Shown piece by piece: positions 11,679 through 23,512 of a stretch of DNA of 64,000 bases; the stretch's first letter is position 1, and the number at the start of each line of letters is the position of its first letter. The stretch is from positions 4,571,577 to 4,635,576 of the forward strand of contig OZ234499.1 of the NCBI GenBank assembly GCA_965153455.1, written 5' to 3'. The translations under genes and the position numbers were made by a program. Below the pieces are notes generated by a model. The model did no database searches. It saw only the letters and a program-made list of their open reading frames with translations, and was not told the origin of the DNA. The DNA comes from Sphagnum compactum. Its lineage: Eukaryota > Bryophyta > Sphagnopsida > Sphagnales.

Positions 11679-12102
11679 GGGCATTACCTTTGAAATAAGG
11701 GCTCACAAGGTGAGAGCCAAACAGAAGCCCGAGTTTGGTAATGCCCTTTCAAGTGGTCTTTATGCAGCATAAAAATTGTTGGAAAAATCTGAGCAGGGGG
11801 GACTTTACATTTTTTTGTAAAGTTTGTCCTGAAAGTAGAATGCCCACTCATGGGCCAGAGGAAATATTACATGTTACAATATGTCATCCATGTACACTAC
11901 GGAATTTCTACGAGGTTTTATGTGTATGGTAAAGCCCAGCCCAAAGCGCAGCCCCAAGGGCTTTACATGGCATAAAAACCATAGTGCATATTTTAATTAA
12001 AAAACATTTCCTGTGATAACTGATGGGTACCCACTCGAGATTTCAAGGAAAATTTAACAAAAAACTGGCATACTTTACATTTTCTTAAAGCCCGCGGGCT
12101 TT
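11679..12102. repeat. cluster of perfect short inverted repeats (foldback-rich block)
   Basis: Four hairpins occur in about 420 bp: gggcattacc at 11679-11688 with ggtaatgccc at 11737-11746; actttaca at 11802-11809 with tgtaaagt at 11816-11823; gtaaagccc at 11929-11937 with gggctttac at 11958-11966; and the 16-bp palindrome aaagcccgcgggcttt at 12087-12102. The words gcataaaaa and tttttatgc flank them. The pattern suggests a foldback or MITE-like element, but outer ends and a target duplication were not found. Confidence 0.55.
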
Positions 12103-13828
12103 TTATGCCAATAAGGTGCTCTCCACGTACACTAGGAAAAAAGGACTAGGTTTTTAGTGAGGTGTCAAATCCATTTGAGTACAACAACATATTATTTAAC
12201 AACATACAATCTGATTTATTCACATTGCAAATGCCTATTTAACTATAATCAGTTGCCAAAAGTGATCATGGTTTTTGCAGCTTGACAAAATTTTCAAGGA
12301 TTGAGATGAAGCATTCAATGATGGTATTCGACTAAAATGCAATGGTCAAGTTTCTAGCCAAATGTAAAGAGCCAAAAGTGACATTTGACTCTCATTTCAA
12401 GGCAAATTGTTCAAAACATGTGCTAATAATTAATGGTCGACTATTTCCTGGCCCAAGAATGTAGTGCATGTTTTGGACATGTGATGGTTATTAGGGGTAT
12501 GTAACATGTCACTTGGTATGTTAAGTACCCTCCCGAACATTCATAACATGGAAGGTTATGAGTGCAAAATGTGCTTGTAGTATCTTGTGAATTACACAAA
12601 ATACACTTGATGTTCCGAAATAGAAGAATGAAAATATGCATTCTAATTTCTGTATGTGTGAATAGGTAGGGTGTTCTTTGCAAGGGGTATTACCTTACCC
12701 TAAGGTCAGTTTCATCATTCAATAATCCTCAAAACAATGAAATGAAATTTTGTGAAAATATGAAGTTGACATGTTGAAAATCATCATAATTGTCATAGGC
12801 TACACTCGGAATAATTTTCACTATTCATGTGACAATATCATAATAGATAATGGAAAATTCAATAATTTCAAATTTCAAAAACGAATTAATTTTTTGAAAA
12901 AAAAAAATCATTCATTTTGTCAATGTGGAAACTGACCCTAGGCTAATGCTTGACCAAACTAGACCAATGGGGTTGTTTGATTCCAAATAATTCAAAAACC
13001 TAAAACCAGCAAAATTCAGGTATTCCAGTTTTTTGAATATTTAACAAAATGAAATACCTGTCCAACACTAGACATTACCCACATTTTGAAACTGAAAGAA
13101 TGAAATGAAACTTCAGACTTAGTGGCCTCAAACCTCTCTTGGTTGGTAAGTTACAAGGCTAGTGAATCCTGTTTGTGAAGTCCAAATTTTGATGTGTCAC
13201 ACAAGTAACGGATATCTCATTCCTTCTCTACTCGACGCCCAATTTTGATTGAGCTTGCTTGAGCAGCGTGAGAAGGTCTTACAAGTTCAATGTTCCAAGT
13301 TTTGCAATTTGCTTGCCCTACATGGAAGGGAACACAGGAAGGGGTTGCCTATATACAAAGTGCCTGAAAGAATTAAAAAAAGCTTGCATTTCTTTGCTTG
13401 TGTGTAAAGACTCATTGTATGTGCAATTTTGATCACTCATTTCTCCCTCATCTCAGGTTTAAACGTCGCATTTGTTTCTCCACCTCACTCATATGAACAC
13501 ATTCCACTCATCCTGCAAATCTTGGATTTAATGAAGAATGGTTAGTAGATCAAATTCTCCAAAAAAAAACTGAAGATTTTGGAGGGTGCTTGTCCCTCCT
13601 ACATCAGTTGCACACTCAATGATGGAAAATTTCCATTTCTCAATCAAATTCCAAATTATTTTTACCAAAAGTTTTCTCAACTTGAAATCCCTTCCAACTC
13701 CATGGAGTCTGAGTTCTAAAATAGCAACATTTTGGTTACAAGGCTCTAACTCCCTCCTCCCACTTTGGGATAGTTTAGGTTAAATGCCAATTAAGGATTA
13801 AGATTGCCAAGGCCAACAAACCATATAA
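12103..13828. other. intergenic, no recognised gene
   Basis: AT-rich single-copy-looking DNA. The few open frames (for example near 12441-12683 on the minus strand and 13586-13783 on the plus strand) show no domain, repeat or exon boundary that supports them. Confidence 0.5.
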
Positions 13829-14202
13829 GAGCATCTCCAATTGTGCTCAGTATGTCACTCTGGATATTAAAATAAAGTGTCTAAGTTTAGCTGTTGTTTT
13901 TTTTGGCAACCCCACCAATAAAACTGTAACTGGAACTGCATATATGTGCGAACTACTAATAGCAAACCACCTGGACCAATCGTTATGATCGACCAATCAG
14001 AAATACTGAGCCGCAGTCAGGTCCAATTTATTACTCTTTTTTGGAGGTGCACAACTGTGCTGAGCGTTTTACCAGCCACGGCAAGCTGAACGAATTTGGT
14101 GCAGAAAAACCAATTTTTCCTGAGCTAAACCGGCACATTTTGACTTTTTCACAATAAATTTTACAGTCTGGAGTCAAATACTGAGCACCGATGGAGATGG
14201 TC
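13829..14202. mobile_element. 374-bp MITE with GAGCATCTCCA termini
   Basis: The left end gagcatctccaattgtgctc (continuing agtatgtcactc) is matched, inverted, by the right end, whose reverse complement begins gaccatctccatcggtgctc and continues agtatttgactc. Flanking triplets are taa at 13826-13828 and aaa at 14203-14205, close to the TAA/TTA duplication of PIF/Harbinger elements. No internal coding capacity. Superfamily assignment is tentative; the terminal inverted repeat itself is clear. Confidence 0.75.
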
Positions 14203-17200
14203 AAATTAGGATCACTTTATATGGGTCCACAATCCAGAAAAACAAGCCCAAATGAGAGGGTAGGTGTTGAGTATTGAGACTAATCATACCCTTATTGATA
14301 CCCAATGTCATCGATCCACAATTGTCATGAGCAAACCCTAGATATAAAATTGGCTGCAAATCTTTTCTTCCACTAGGCACTAAAATGTTAATGTCTCCTT
14401 ACGACTGGCTTGTTTATAAGCAGGCTTCCTTTTTTTCAATTTTGAGGAGAGGAATTAGCCAAATTTGGCTACAGGTCAGAGAGAAAAGTAGAAAATTTTA
14501 AATAACTATTTTTGGCAACCTGCTGGAACCTCCTATTGTCTAAATATGATGATGATTCTAAGCAAAATTCCTCAAATTCTGGGGACTTTGGTGCATTTTT
14601 TTTCACAAAAATCCTTTGTATGAGTGTCACTGGATTTCTTTTGGGTTACCAATGGCGAAAATTCACCAAAACAAACTGCTGTTTATATAAGCCAAAATTC
14701 TGGTGTTTCAATTTTTGCTTCTAATACTTCTGAGTTTGAAATATGATGCATATAGGTCATGACCAAATATACTTCATACAAAATTATGAAATTTCTTATG
14801 TATGTATTCAAAATAATTAGCTATAATGTGGAATTTCTCTTTGAGGAAAATTTTACAGATGATATTTTAGATTTAATTCAAATATTTTCCCTAGTGTTTA
14901 TAGGATGGAAGAAATTTAAAATTTTAATTCTTTTCATATTTGGATTTCAATCATGAAAATTTGATATTATTTTAGAATTAAATTCTAAATTCTAAATATA
15001 ATACTTTCAATAGTAAATCCTACTGAAAAAATATGATCCCATTACTACTAAATTTGAGATTTCTCTGAGACTTCCTGTGCCTACTAAGCATGTATGCAGG
15101 AGCCAAAAGTGAATGTGTTTTGACATTAATGTGTCGAGTTTTCCAAATGTAAAAAAAAAACTTTAAAATTATTTAAAGTGAGATAAGTGGTGAGGATGCT
15201 CCAAAAAAATTGCACTTGAAGACGAAGAAATACAACTGCATGGCCAACTTTTCCATGTCAATAATAGTAAAAAATACATAATTCTTGACTTTGAACCATT
15301 TGGGGGGCAATTCTTTTAAGAAAATAATTTATTATGGTCAGTTCTGGGTATTTGGAACAAAATCATAATCAAAGGACTGTCGGTTTTGAGTAATTTTGAG
15401 AAAAATCAGATTCAAAGAACTGTCGATTCTGGTATTTCAAAAAATCAGAATTAAAGAATTGGCTGGTTCTGGGTATTTTGAAAATAAAATAAAATAAAAT
15501 CAGAACCCAAGAAATAATCGCAGGTTCTAGGTTTTGAAAACATCAAAGAATCAGCGGGTTTTGTGAAAGAATCGGCGGTTTTCTGGCAGTTATTTCTCAA
15601 GAAATTTAAGAACCGTGATTGTAGACAGAACAGGGTATTTGATTCACTCGACAACAATGGTTGTGTGACAAAGATGGTATTTGATTTTTTGAGAACTGTG
15701 GTTTATCACTCCTAAGAACCTCCCTGACACCCAACTAGGGTTTGGGAAGATTACGTATTACCCAAGTACGTTTACCAGTCCTTCTTTTTCTTGCCGAATA
15801 TTGATTTATTTATTCCTTGTTTTTTTTCACTCCTGCACTAACAAAAAGAAGAAATTTCCTAAAATTCGGGCATTTTCAAAGACCTGGCCATTTAGACTTG
15901 GAATTAAATGAAATAACCATGTACAATAAACAAACTATATATTACTTTTTTTTAGAACTTTTGGCATTGTGGGTACAGCTGAAAATTTTGAAAAAAAAAT
16001 CAGCATTTATTGAAAAAAATTTAAAAAATTTATTCCCCGAATGGTAAAGGTATTAGGTATGGGTTTAGGGTTTAGGAGCTTCTTTCCAGAATTTCCAAGG
16101 AATTCAAAAGTCTTTGGCTTAGGAAAGTAACCGCGAGACCGAAAGAAAGTGGAAAACTTGTTCATCAATTTTCACAATCATCCTCTTCGAGTTTCTTGCC
16201 ATCCAAGTTTACTTACCCCCCAAAACAAAATGCAAGCATCCTTCATCTTAAGTCAACCAGCAACAGTAATGTTTAGCTTGCTGTCTCCACTGGCCCCCCT
16301 TCAGGACCGACAACCCACCTCCAGTTCTCAATACCGACATGTTGCAAGCAAGTTGACTACAAAGACCCAACAAAAAGACCACACCCAAAAGCACAGATCG
16401 CACAATGGAAACAGAGCCTTAATAAAAGGGGAAATCTGGAAACCTAGGACCTAAACCCATCACCAGTAGCATGAAGCAAGTCTTTATTATAGCTCAATGT
16501 AACAATTCAACTGAGAACCTTTGTCCTCAGCTCTTTTTTTGTATATCCTTGTCTTGTGTTTGTGTGGTGTGTTTCTGTTTTTCAGCAAGGTTTGGCAAGG
16601 TTTCATCATTTTTTGGAAGAAATTTCAAGCAGCAACTGTATCTCGGACACCCCCCCAGTCTTCAACTTAGTTGAAGCAGCAGCTAGACAGATCCACTTGA
16701 GGATTTTTTAGTGCCTGAAAATTCCAACTCTTGGTTCTCTTGAAACAAAAGGTAAGAATCTCTATGTTACAAGTGTTGGAACCCAGCCAAGAAAGTATTG
16801 TTCACACATGATAAAAAGTTCAGTAGTTGATTGTAACCCATGAGCCAAGAAAGTACTCACACATCATAAAAGATAAGTAGCTAATTGCAGACCATAACAA
16901 TATTTTCGGTAGCATCATTCGACTAAGTTCTTGAGTTAGATCGTTTAGGCTTCTGGGTCTTTTACATTTTGTGCTCTTGCGGTGCATAGCCTCATCATCT
17001 GTGTGATAAATCTTTGCACCTGTCAATTGTTCTTCTTCAAGAATTCCCGGATGTCGACACAAGGGCACTCTGAACAGGAGCGGACAATGTGAGAAGTCGG
17101 GCGTCCGTCAGGAATCTCGTTGTGTCAAGGTGTTGACAGATGGATGGGTCGTTCTGAAGAGAATGATTGGTGTGGGGGGAGGTTTCAGTAGATGCAAAAC

Positions 17201-17561
17201 AGCACACGCGGGAAGTTGAATAGCCCATAAAAACGCTCTGACTGTGTTAATCCCAGGGCGTGAGTCGCTTCGTCTTTCACCAGTTTCAAGTTTGATGACA
17301 ATTATAGCCTTCAAGGGAGCTTAAGAGCCAAGAGAAGAGTTTTTGTATGTTTACAATTGGAGTTTTTGTGTGCACTAAATTTCCGAGCTTCCGATCACTT
17401 GTACCCACAGTAGGACCAGATCACAGATCCAAGCGAATTCTTTCTACTCTTGAATGCTAAATTTCCTTCCGTTTGCATTCTACCCACAAATTCTTTTCCA
17501 CTCAGTCAGTAGTACCGAGAGCTAGCTTTTCTCTTCTTCTGGCAGTAGGTGGTTTTTTCTT
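14203..17561. other. intergenic, no recognised gene
   Basis: Mostly AT-rich. At 15340-15610 a degenerate repeat of about 42 bp occurs (ggttctgggtattttga, then aaaatcag, then aattaaagaactg), six to seven units. From about 16,100 to 17,500 base composition is higher in G+C and the sequence looks like a gene leader or promoter, but no exon could be supported on either strand. Confidence 0.4.
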
Positions 17562-17578
17562 CCCCCCCCCCCCCCCCC
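17562..17578 (+). repeat. homopolymer C tract, 17 bp
   Basis: Seventeen consecutive C residues lie about 450 bp upstream of the start codon at 18027. It may fall in the promoter or leader of that gene. The exact length may be affected by sequencing error. Confidence 0.9.
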
Positions 17579-18026
17579 GTCGGTTACTCTAAAGAGGATT
17601 GAGATTTTCTGCACATTTTGATCTCCAGATGTTGTTACTGAGAGAAGGGGAGTCGTGTGTCTGTCGAGAGTACAGGACTCTGCAGGGTATCTTTTGCGAG
17701 GGAGTGGTTGGCTCATTGTTTCCTCTTGAATTGTTTGGCAAGTTATCTGTGCTTTTGGGGGCGTTTCCGTTCTCCCTGTAGCAGGCAAAGAAGTAGTCTA
17801 TTGATCCGCTTGAGCTAGTTTTTCTGGCATTTGCAATCTTGTCACGGAACTTTGGGTGTGTATTGGACTTTTCTCTCCTCCTGGTCCTCGTCCTCCTGTC
17901 TTGAAACTCATTTCACCAGTAGGAGTTGTTGTTCCTTCAGAAGCTTGTTCCTGAGTTGCTTTTCAACGGATTGCATTCTCCTTCGGATTTAACCATCAAT
18001 TTTTCCATCAAGAGATTGAACTTACT

Positions 18027-20915
18027 ATGAGCATCAATATGACGTCCGGAAAGAAGAACAAGGGTCTGAGTAGAGACCCATGGTCCAGTTTCACAAGTAA
18101 AACTGACAAAAACAGTACCAAATCTGACCAATTCCCAGCTGATATTGAGGAGCAGATGCAGCTGGAATTTGCAATCTGGAGATCGGGTAACAGCACCAGG
18201 GAGCAAGTACACATGCATCTCAATGACAGGAAGGGTCTTGCAACCATAGTTTTTCCAGAAGGGTTGAGCTTCTTTGTTTACCCACTTAGTGTTTGCAAGA
18301 ATGTACCAAGCTCAAACTCCGACATCCAAGAGAGGATTCATCTTTCTGAAATATCCTACAAAGTACAAATCCTATTCCTCCACAATCATGGGTCTGTGGA
18401 GCTCAGTCCAAATAGATCAGAGGCTGAGTGTGTGATTCCTGGGCTGGAGCTGGACCTTCTAAACAACCAGTTTGTGCAAGTGTGTTCACAACCCAGTGCT
18501 GAGCACCCCATGTGCTCAATGAAGCTGATTCAAAGACCTGCTTCACAGAAAAAGATCCAGGGAACTCTGGGGAAAAAATTGCGTGTTCCTTTGCTGGAGT
18601 GTATGAAGGAGCTCAAAACAACCAAAAACTTGACTCAGGTGTTGGAGGCTTTGGTTCCATTTTGTAGCCATTATGGAGCTTGTCTGCAGGTGCTCAGCAA
18701 TGAGCTTGATGATCAACATGAACACAATGTCACTGATGATGAGGTAAATTTTCTTGAAAATCTTCTTTATCTTTCATGGAGTACCAAATCCTGTATGTGG
18801 GAATGATTTTGTGGGTGAGGAATGCAGTTTTCAGGTTTCTCCTGTTTTGTCAAGAATCTGTAGAAAATTTCAATGATTTAAGTCTGTTGTTCTTTGGCCA
18901 AAATTTATGTAGTCAGCCATTTGTTGATATGCTGTGCATACAGAAATGCATTGCCCCATTTTATGGGGCAAAATTGTTTGTGCACATTTTATGTTAGTCT
19001 TCTTGCAATATTCAAAACAGTTCTGTTGTGTGTTTCTGAGGCTGTGCATTGCCTCTTGTTTTGCTGAAATGGGCCTGAACCTCTGCATGATTTGTTATGG
19101 CATGAATGTTGGACAACATGTGCTGCTCAGGGACCTTAAAACTCATTTTTGGCTTTCTCAGTCTCAGAGAAAACAATGATAAATGTAAACCCGTTGTTCA
19201 ATTTGTCTTTGGAAAATCTTGCGCTTGGCAACAATGGATAGTTGGATTTGTTTGCTGCTTTTAGAGATTCTGAGACATAATTGTGCAAAAGCCCTGTTTT
19301 CCATGTGAAAAGCAGATATGTGAAAAAGGAGTTGACAAAGGTCTAGAAAGCTCACATCACATGGATTTTGCAAACCTGTTCAGGCAATACGTGATATACA
19401 AATAAGCAACCTTGACAGAGAGCTCCAAGCAAGGGTCCAGGAGCAAGTGGAGAGCGCAGCACGTGCATGCCAAGTCTCAGCTGAGGTGGTGATGGAAATC
19501 TCAAAACTTGGAGCATCAATTTTAACTGGGGATGAGGCTTCCCCCAGAACTTCCTATTCAAATGCCCCAGCTGCTACCCAGGTCATGTGGGAAGCTTTGG
19601 TGAAGAATAAGTATCTCAGACACTCCAAGGATCTGTCCTCCTCTTCACAAGGAGACAAAAACCCAAATGCAGGTTATGAAATGGGTGGAGATACAGATGG
19701 GTCTGAGAGGAGTTGGCAGGAGATTGCTGCCTTGTGTCGGTCTGGGAACCAGAAGGCAGTTTTGGAAGGCAATGTGCTCCAATGGTGCTCAGTCAAATAT
19801 CTGAAAGAAAGGTATGTTTTTGCTGGCAAATGACATAGATCAGTCTACAGCATATTCACTTCTAAGTAAAGCTGAACAAGTTCATGAGAATGCCATCATT
19901 CCTTCAGAACACAGCAGTCCGGTTCATCTCTGATAGAAGCTTGGAACAATCATTTTACGTTCTGCCATTTAGCACTGCATGAGTTGAAGCTGATTACCTA
20001 GTCTATGCTTTCCAGACTAGCAGGTGGTGTCAGTTAATTAGTTTTGTGGTGGAGACTCCAGTCTAGAATTTAGTGCCTGGTTTGCATTTTTGTGAAGGAA
20101 AAGAAAACAACACATGTGCTCAATGTGGAAGATCTATGATGTTGCTGGAACTCATTAGGACTGAATTGGATTGTGTGAACAGTTGTGCTATGCAGATCAC
20201 AATTGATGTTGGAGCATTTATGGAAGATGGCTTGGATCTGTGGATGACTGGAATATCTGTCTACTCTCCTCTCATAGTCAAAATATCCCTCAAGCAGGAC
20301 TGGGGCCTAACACCATTCACTGGGGGTTATCAGGTTGATGCCTACCAAGGCGCACATGAGACCCATGATGCTAAACCTTCAATGGCAGTCACCTGTTTCA
20401 TTCCCCACATTGTAAAACAGTATGTCACTAATGCACACAAAAATGGCACTGGACCCAAGCAATTGTCAGATGAGGGTTTTATTATTGGTATCATGAGGCG
20501 AATTGTGTACTCCTTGATGTTCATGAAGTACAATTGTGTGATCTGTGAAGAAATCCACTTTGACTTCAGACACGGATCATCATCAGTGCCACGGCCATGT
20601 GCAAAGCCCCTCTGCACTGTTCTCTTTGCTATGTGGAGAAACATTACTCCACCAAAGATTGTGACAGTAGCTGATCTACAGACTTGGCTTCACAAGAAGT
20701 TCAAGGTGACAGATATGACCCTGCTAGACGACCTGCTCACAACATTGAACTTAGATTTCAGCGACACAAGGTACATGGATCTCAGCAACATGAAGTTCAA
20801 AGAGAAGATCCGCATGCTTGCATTCATAATCTCCCGCAAAGGAAATTCACCTTGGTTTTACTTTTCGGCTGCTGAGGAGATGAAGGAGATTACTAAAGAG
20901 GCAAAACAAAAGTAA
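18027..20915 (+). CDS. uncharacterised three-exon protein, possibly PARP6/8-like N-terminal region without a catalytic domain
   Basis: Exons 18027-18743, 19384-19811 and 20183-20915 give a continuous frame of 625 residues. The first junction is phase-matched with GT/AG borders and is convincing. The second (GT at 19812, AG at 20181-20182) is phase-matched but has a weaker acceptor, so the start of exon 3 is uncertain. I do not recognise exons 1 and 2. In exon 3, ITIDVGAFMEDGLDLWM, then SPLIVKISL, then a Cys cluster (NCVICEEIHF at about 496-505, later PCAKPLC), recalls the E2-like domain and Cys motif of PARP6/PARP8 proteins. Those end in an ADP-ribosyltransferase domain. I see none here: no HGS near a downstream YxxxxY/GIYLS-like segment. 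So either the gene is truncated, or further exons lie beyond 20.9 kb, or the resemblance is chance. A helical, Glu/Gln-rich stretch (ISNLDRELQARVQEQVESAA) opens exon 2. No signal peptide or membrane segment. Confidence 0.55.
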
Positions 20916-20937
20916 ACTGCAACACTGTCAGGGTCAG

Positions 20938-21468
20938 TTGATGTCATTGTCACCAGGCTCTCAATGTGAATGTCTAGATCCCATGTTGCCAATAGCTTTT
21001 GACAAATCAGAGCATCCACTTCCTCCCCAAATTGATATATGTTCGCTGAGCCAAGTGTCTTTGCAGACCACAAGGCCTCAAGTTCAGGTGACACATCAAG
21101 GTTCTAGGTTTAAAGCTGCCAATAATGAGGACAATTTTGTTGACAGCATTGAAAATATAATGCCTGTGACACTAAGGGTTTCCCTAGATGTTGACAAGTA
21201 GGTATTTCATTCCTAAGCTGGTTTCTCAAGTTCAAAACTGTAAAGCAGAAATAGCCTAGTTGTACAGTTGCATATGTCATAGAATGAGATCACAGGAAGG
21301 CAGGCTTTATTTGCTGACACTTCCAATGTTTCTGTATCAAACTACTTTGAATCTAATGACTGGATGAGACCTGTGAAGCTCACAACAAACCAATCAGCAC
21401 CTGCTACCACAGTTGGGTGGGCTATCGCTGCTCCAAAGCAAATGAACATATCTGCACCACCAGGTCTT
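20938..21468 (+). other. possible further exons or decayed tail of the 18.0-20.9 kb gene
   Basis: Two stretches look coding. One runs about 20938-21198 (frame containing PQIDICSLSQVSLQTTRPQ and IENIMPVTLRVSLDVDK) and ends near a GTAGGT donor-like site. The other is about 21303-21468, after an acceptor-like tcacag, reading ALFADTSNVSVSNYFESNDW and on to a stop after APPGL. Neither begins with a clear ATG. A phase-consistent splice from 20911 (AA|GTAAAC) to an AG at 21049-21050 is possible but unproven. They may be alternative 3' exons or remnants. Confidence 0.3.
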
Positions 21469-23137
21469 TGAGGCTGCTCATGTCATGAACTAAGAGTTGA
21501 AAGACTCAGATTGGTCTCCAGGTGGACATATAAACTCATCCAATTTAAAATGTAGTGTAGGAATCCACCTCAAGGTCAGTAGCATTATCACCAGTTTGGT
21601 ATCCATATTCCTGTTGGAAGACAGAACATTTATCAGCTCCTGGCAACCATTGGACTTTAATTATCTACAGAAGCAACATGACAAAATTACAATCTCAAAC
21701 TAATACAAAGTTCCCTGTTGAGATGGGCATCCATGTTTGTCACCAAAAGGTCTTAAGGTACATATCAGTCGCAACATGGCAGTTTTAGAACCTGAAATCA
21801 CAAGTGCTTGTAGGCCCTCCTAGAGATAGTTTGCAGAGCAGGTGGAAAAACTTGCAAAGTTGTTTAGAGTGCTACAAAACTCCTCATGCTATTCTCCATA
21901 ACCCTAAACCTTGGCCTTCCTCCCACAGCTAGAGAGATGCATCATTCTTTTGAGAGTTTGGCAGTTACCGACAATCAGGTCTATAGGCATCTTTGATGGA
22001 CATTCATCATGACACATCCTTTAGGTATATCTAGGAAGATGACTCCATTTCTTCAACATCCAGAGCCCGCATTTGTTCTTGTTTGAGCAAGGGGGTGGGG
22101 CTATGGTTGATTGCTAAGCCATCTATTTGTTTGTTTCGAATTGCACACTTTACTTTCACTTCAAAGTTGCGTTTTCGTTTTGATTTGATTTAACCCTCGA
22201 CATTTAGTCTTCTCACGTGTGAGTGTGAACATGGGTTAAACACATTTAGCATGCATCTAACACGTTGTCCATTCAGAGGTTAACGTATAACCACACATGA
22301 CACCATTAGAGATATCATGTATGCCCTTGCTCAAGAGAATGGGCATGTTGTATGGAAGGAACGGTGGTACACCTTTACATCATGAGTTCATTACGAGCCG
22401 ATCTATACATGATTCGTGAGGACTATGTTTTTATTGTCGATGTGGTGGATACTGATTCGACAAAAAAAACAATGGTTGCGAATGTCGTTAGTCAACCAGC
22501 AAGTGCAACTACAAATTTTATAGAGGGCTTCTAATTAATATATTTTAAGTGTATATATTATACATATTAATTTTAAGCCCTCTATACTTTAGTGCCATTA
22601 CTAAGATCCATAAGTATAGAGCACTTGTGGAGTGCTTTCATTAGCTCAATCCATTGTGTTGTGTTTGCATTTTGGAAAAAGTTTTCAATTTTGTTAAAAC
22701 TTAGAATTATTAGTTTGAAAACTAAGGTTTAGAAGAAGGATCAAAAGTTGAAGCAAGGCACATATATGTTACAAACAAAAAAAAATGTTAGATCAACAAT
22801 AATTTAAAGATTGGGAATGAAAAGTAAATGAATTTTAGGTAGATTTTCACCATTTGCATTTGGGCATAAGTATTCTATTGTTGAGAGTAAGGAAAGGAAA
22901 GATCTAAAGAAGGAAATGAAATTAATAATTCTTCACCTAGCTTGGATGTTTGTTGGGTGTGCTTGAATTGTAGAATTCCCTTGGCCAAGAGGACTGCAAT
23001 TGATTTAGCCAACATGAAATTATTGTGGGTTTGATTAAGAAGTCTATTGATCACAGTCATTTTTCCTACTTAAACAAATGATGTGCACTCACTCCTCCAC
23101 CTAATCTTCTTGTTTGGCCAAAGTTGCTAGTGATTTG
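21469..23137. other. intergenic, one unexplained ORF-like patch
   Basis: No gene is assigned. At about 22330-22534 a frame reads EDYVFIVDVVDTDSTKKTMV then ANVVSQPASATTNF; it looks codon-like but has no recognised family and is bounded by AT-rich sequence. It may be a transposon fragment. Confidence 0.35.
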
Positions 23138-23494
23138 TGTTAGTATTTACTTTCATTAGTTACATACAATTAATTACATATAGTTAACATCCAAACACTA
23201 TAATAAAAATTGTCTTTTGCAACTTGTCTTATGCAACTATGCATGTCGTATGAAACTAAAAAATGTCACGTGAAATTTATAGTAAGGCCACGTAAAAAAA
23301 AAAAGTAGTGCTGATCAAATAGCCACCCATGCACCCCATGTGGATTGGTCTAGGAGATTTTTTATTCTTAATTTCTAGGACTATAGAACTTGTATTTGAA
23401 TAGGTGTAAGTATGTCTATCTAAATAAAGGATGTTCAACATGGGCGATATTTGTGTTATCACCTTCTTTCAACTATAAAGTTGCTGCACAATTT
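23138..23494 (+). repeat. 5' LTR of copia element 1
   Basis: It begins tgttagtatttactttcatt and shares long blocks with the 3' LTR: catatagttaacatccaaa, aaggccac plus an A run, gtgctgatcaaat, accacccatgc, and tagaacttgtat...taggtgtaagtatgt. The right border is placed just before the primer-binding site at 23498. It carries an extra segment (23196-23284) that the 3' LTR lacks in this form. Confidence 0.8.
23196..23284. mobile_element. CACTA-ended mini-element inside the 5' LTR (family copy B)
   Basis: It starts cactataataaaaattgtc and ends gaaatttatagta, whose reverse complement (tactataaatttc) mirrors the start. Its interior (ttgcaacttgtc, atgcaacta, aaaaaatgtc) matches the element at 24931-25043. 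The 3' LTR has a different, shorter 21-bp sequence at this place, so insertion here or partial excision there are both possible. Confidence 0.5.
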
Positions 23495-23497
23495 CCA

Positions 23498-23512
23498 TGG
23501 TATTACAACAAG
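23498..23512 (+). other. primer-binding site (initiator tRNA-Met type) of copia element 1
   Basis: tggtattacaacaag lies immediately 3' of the 5' LTR and matches the usual plant copia site TGGTATCAGAGCAAG at 12 of 15 positions. Confidence 0.75.

Noticed and set aside
16820-17314. Minus-strand frames around 17 kb as a possible gene (residues such as DDEAMHRKSTKCKRPRSL)
   Set aside because: No family resemblance, no matching splice sites and no start context; more likely leader or promoter of the 18-kb gene.
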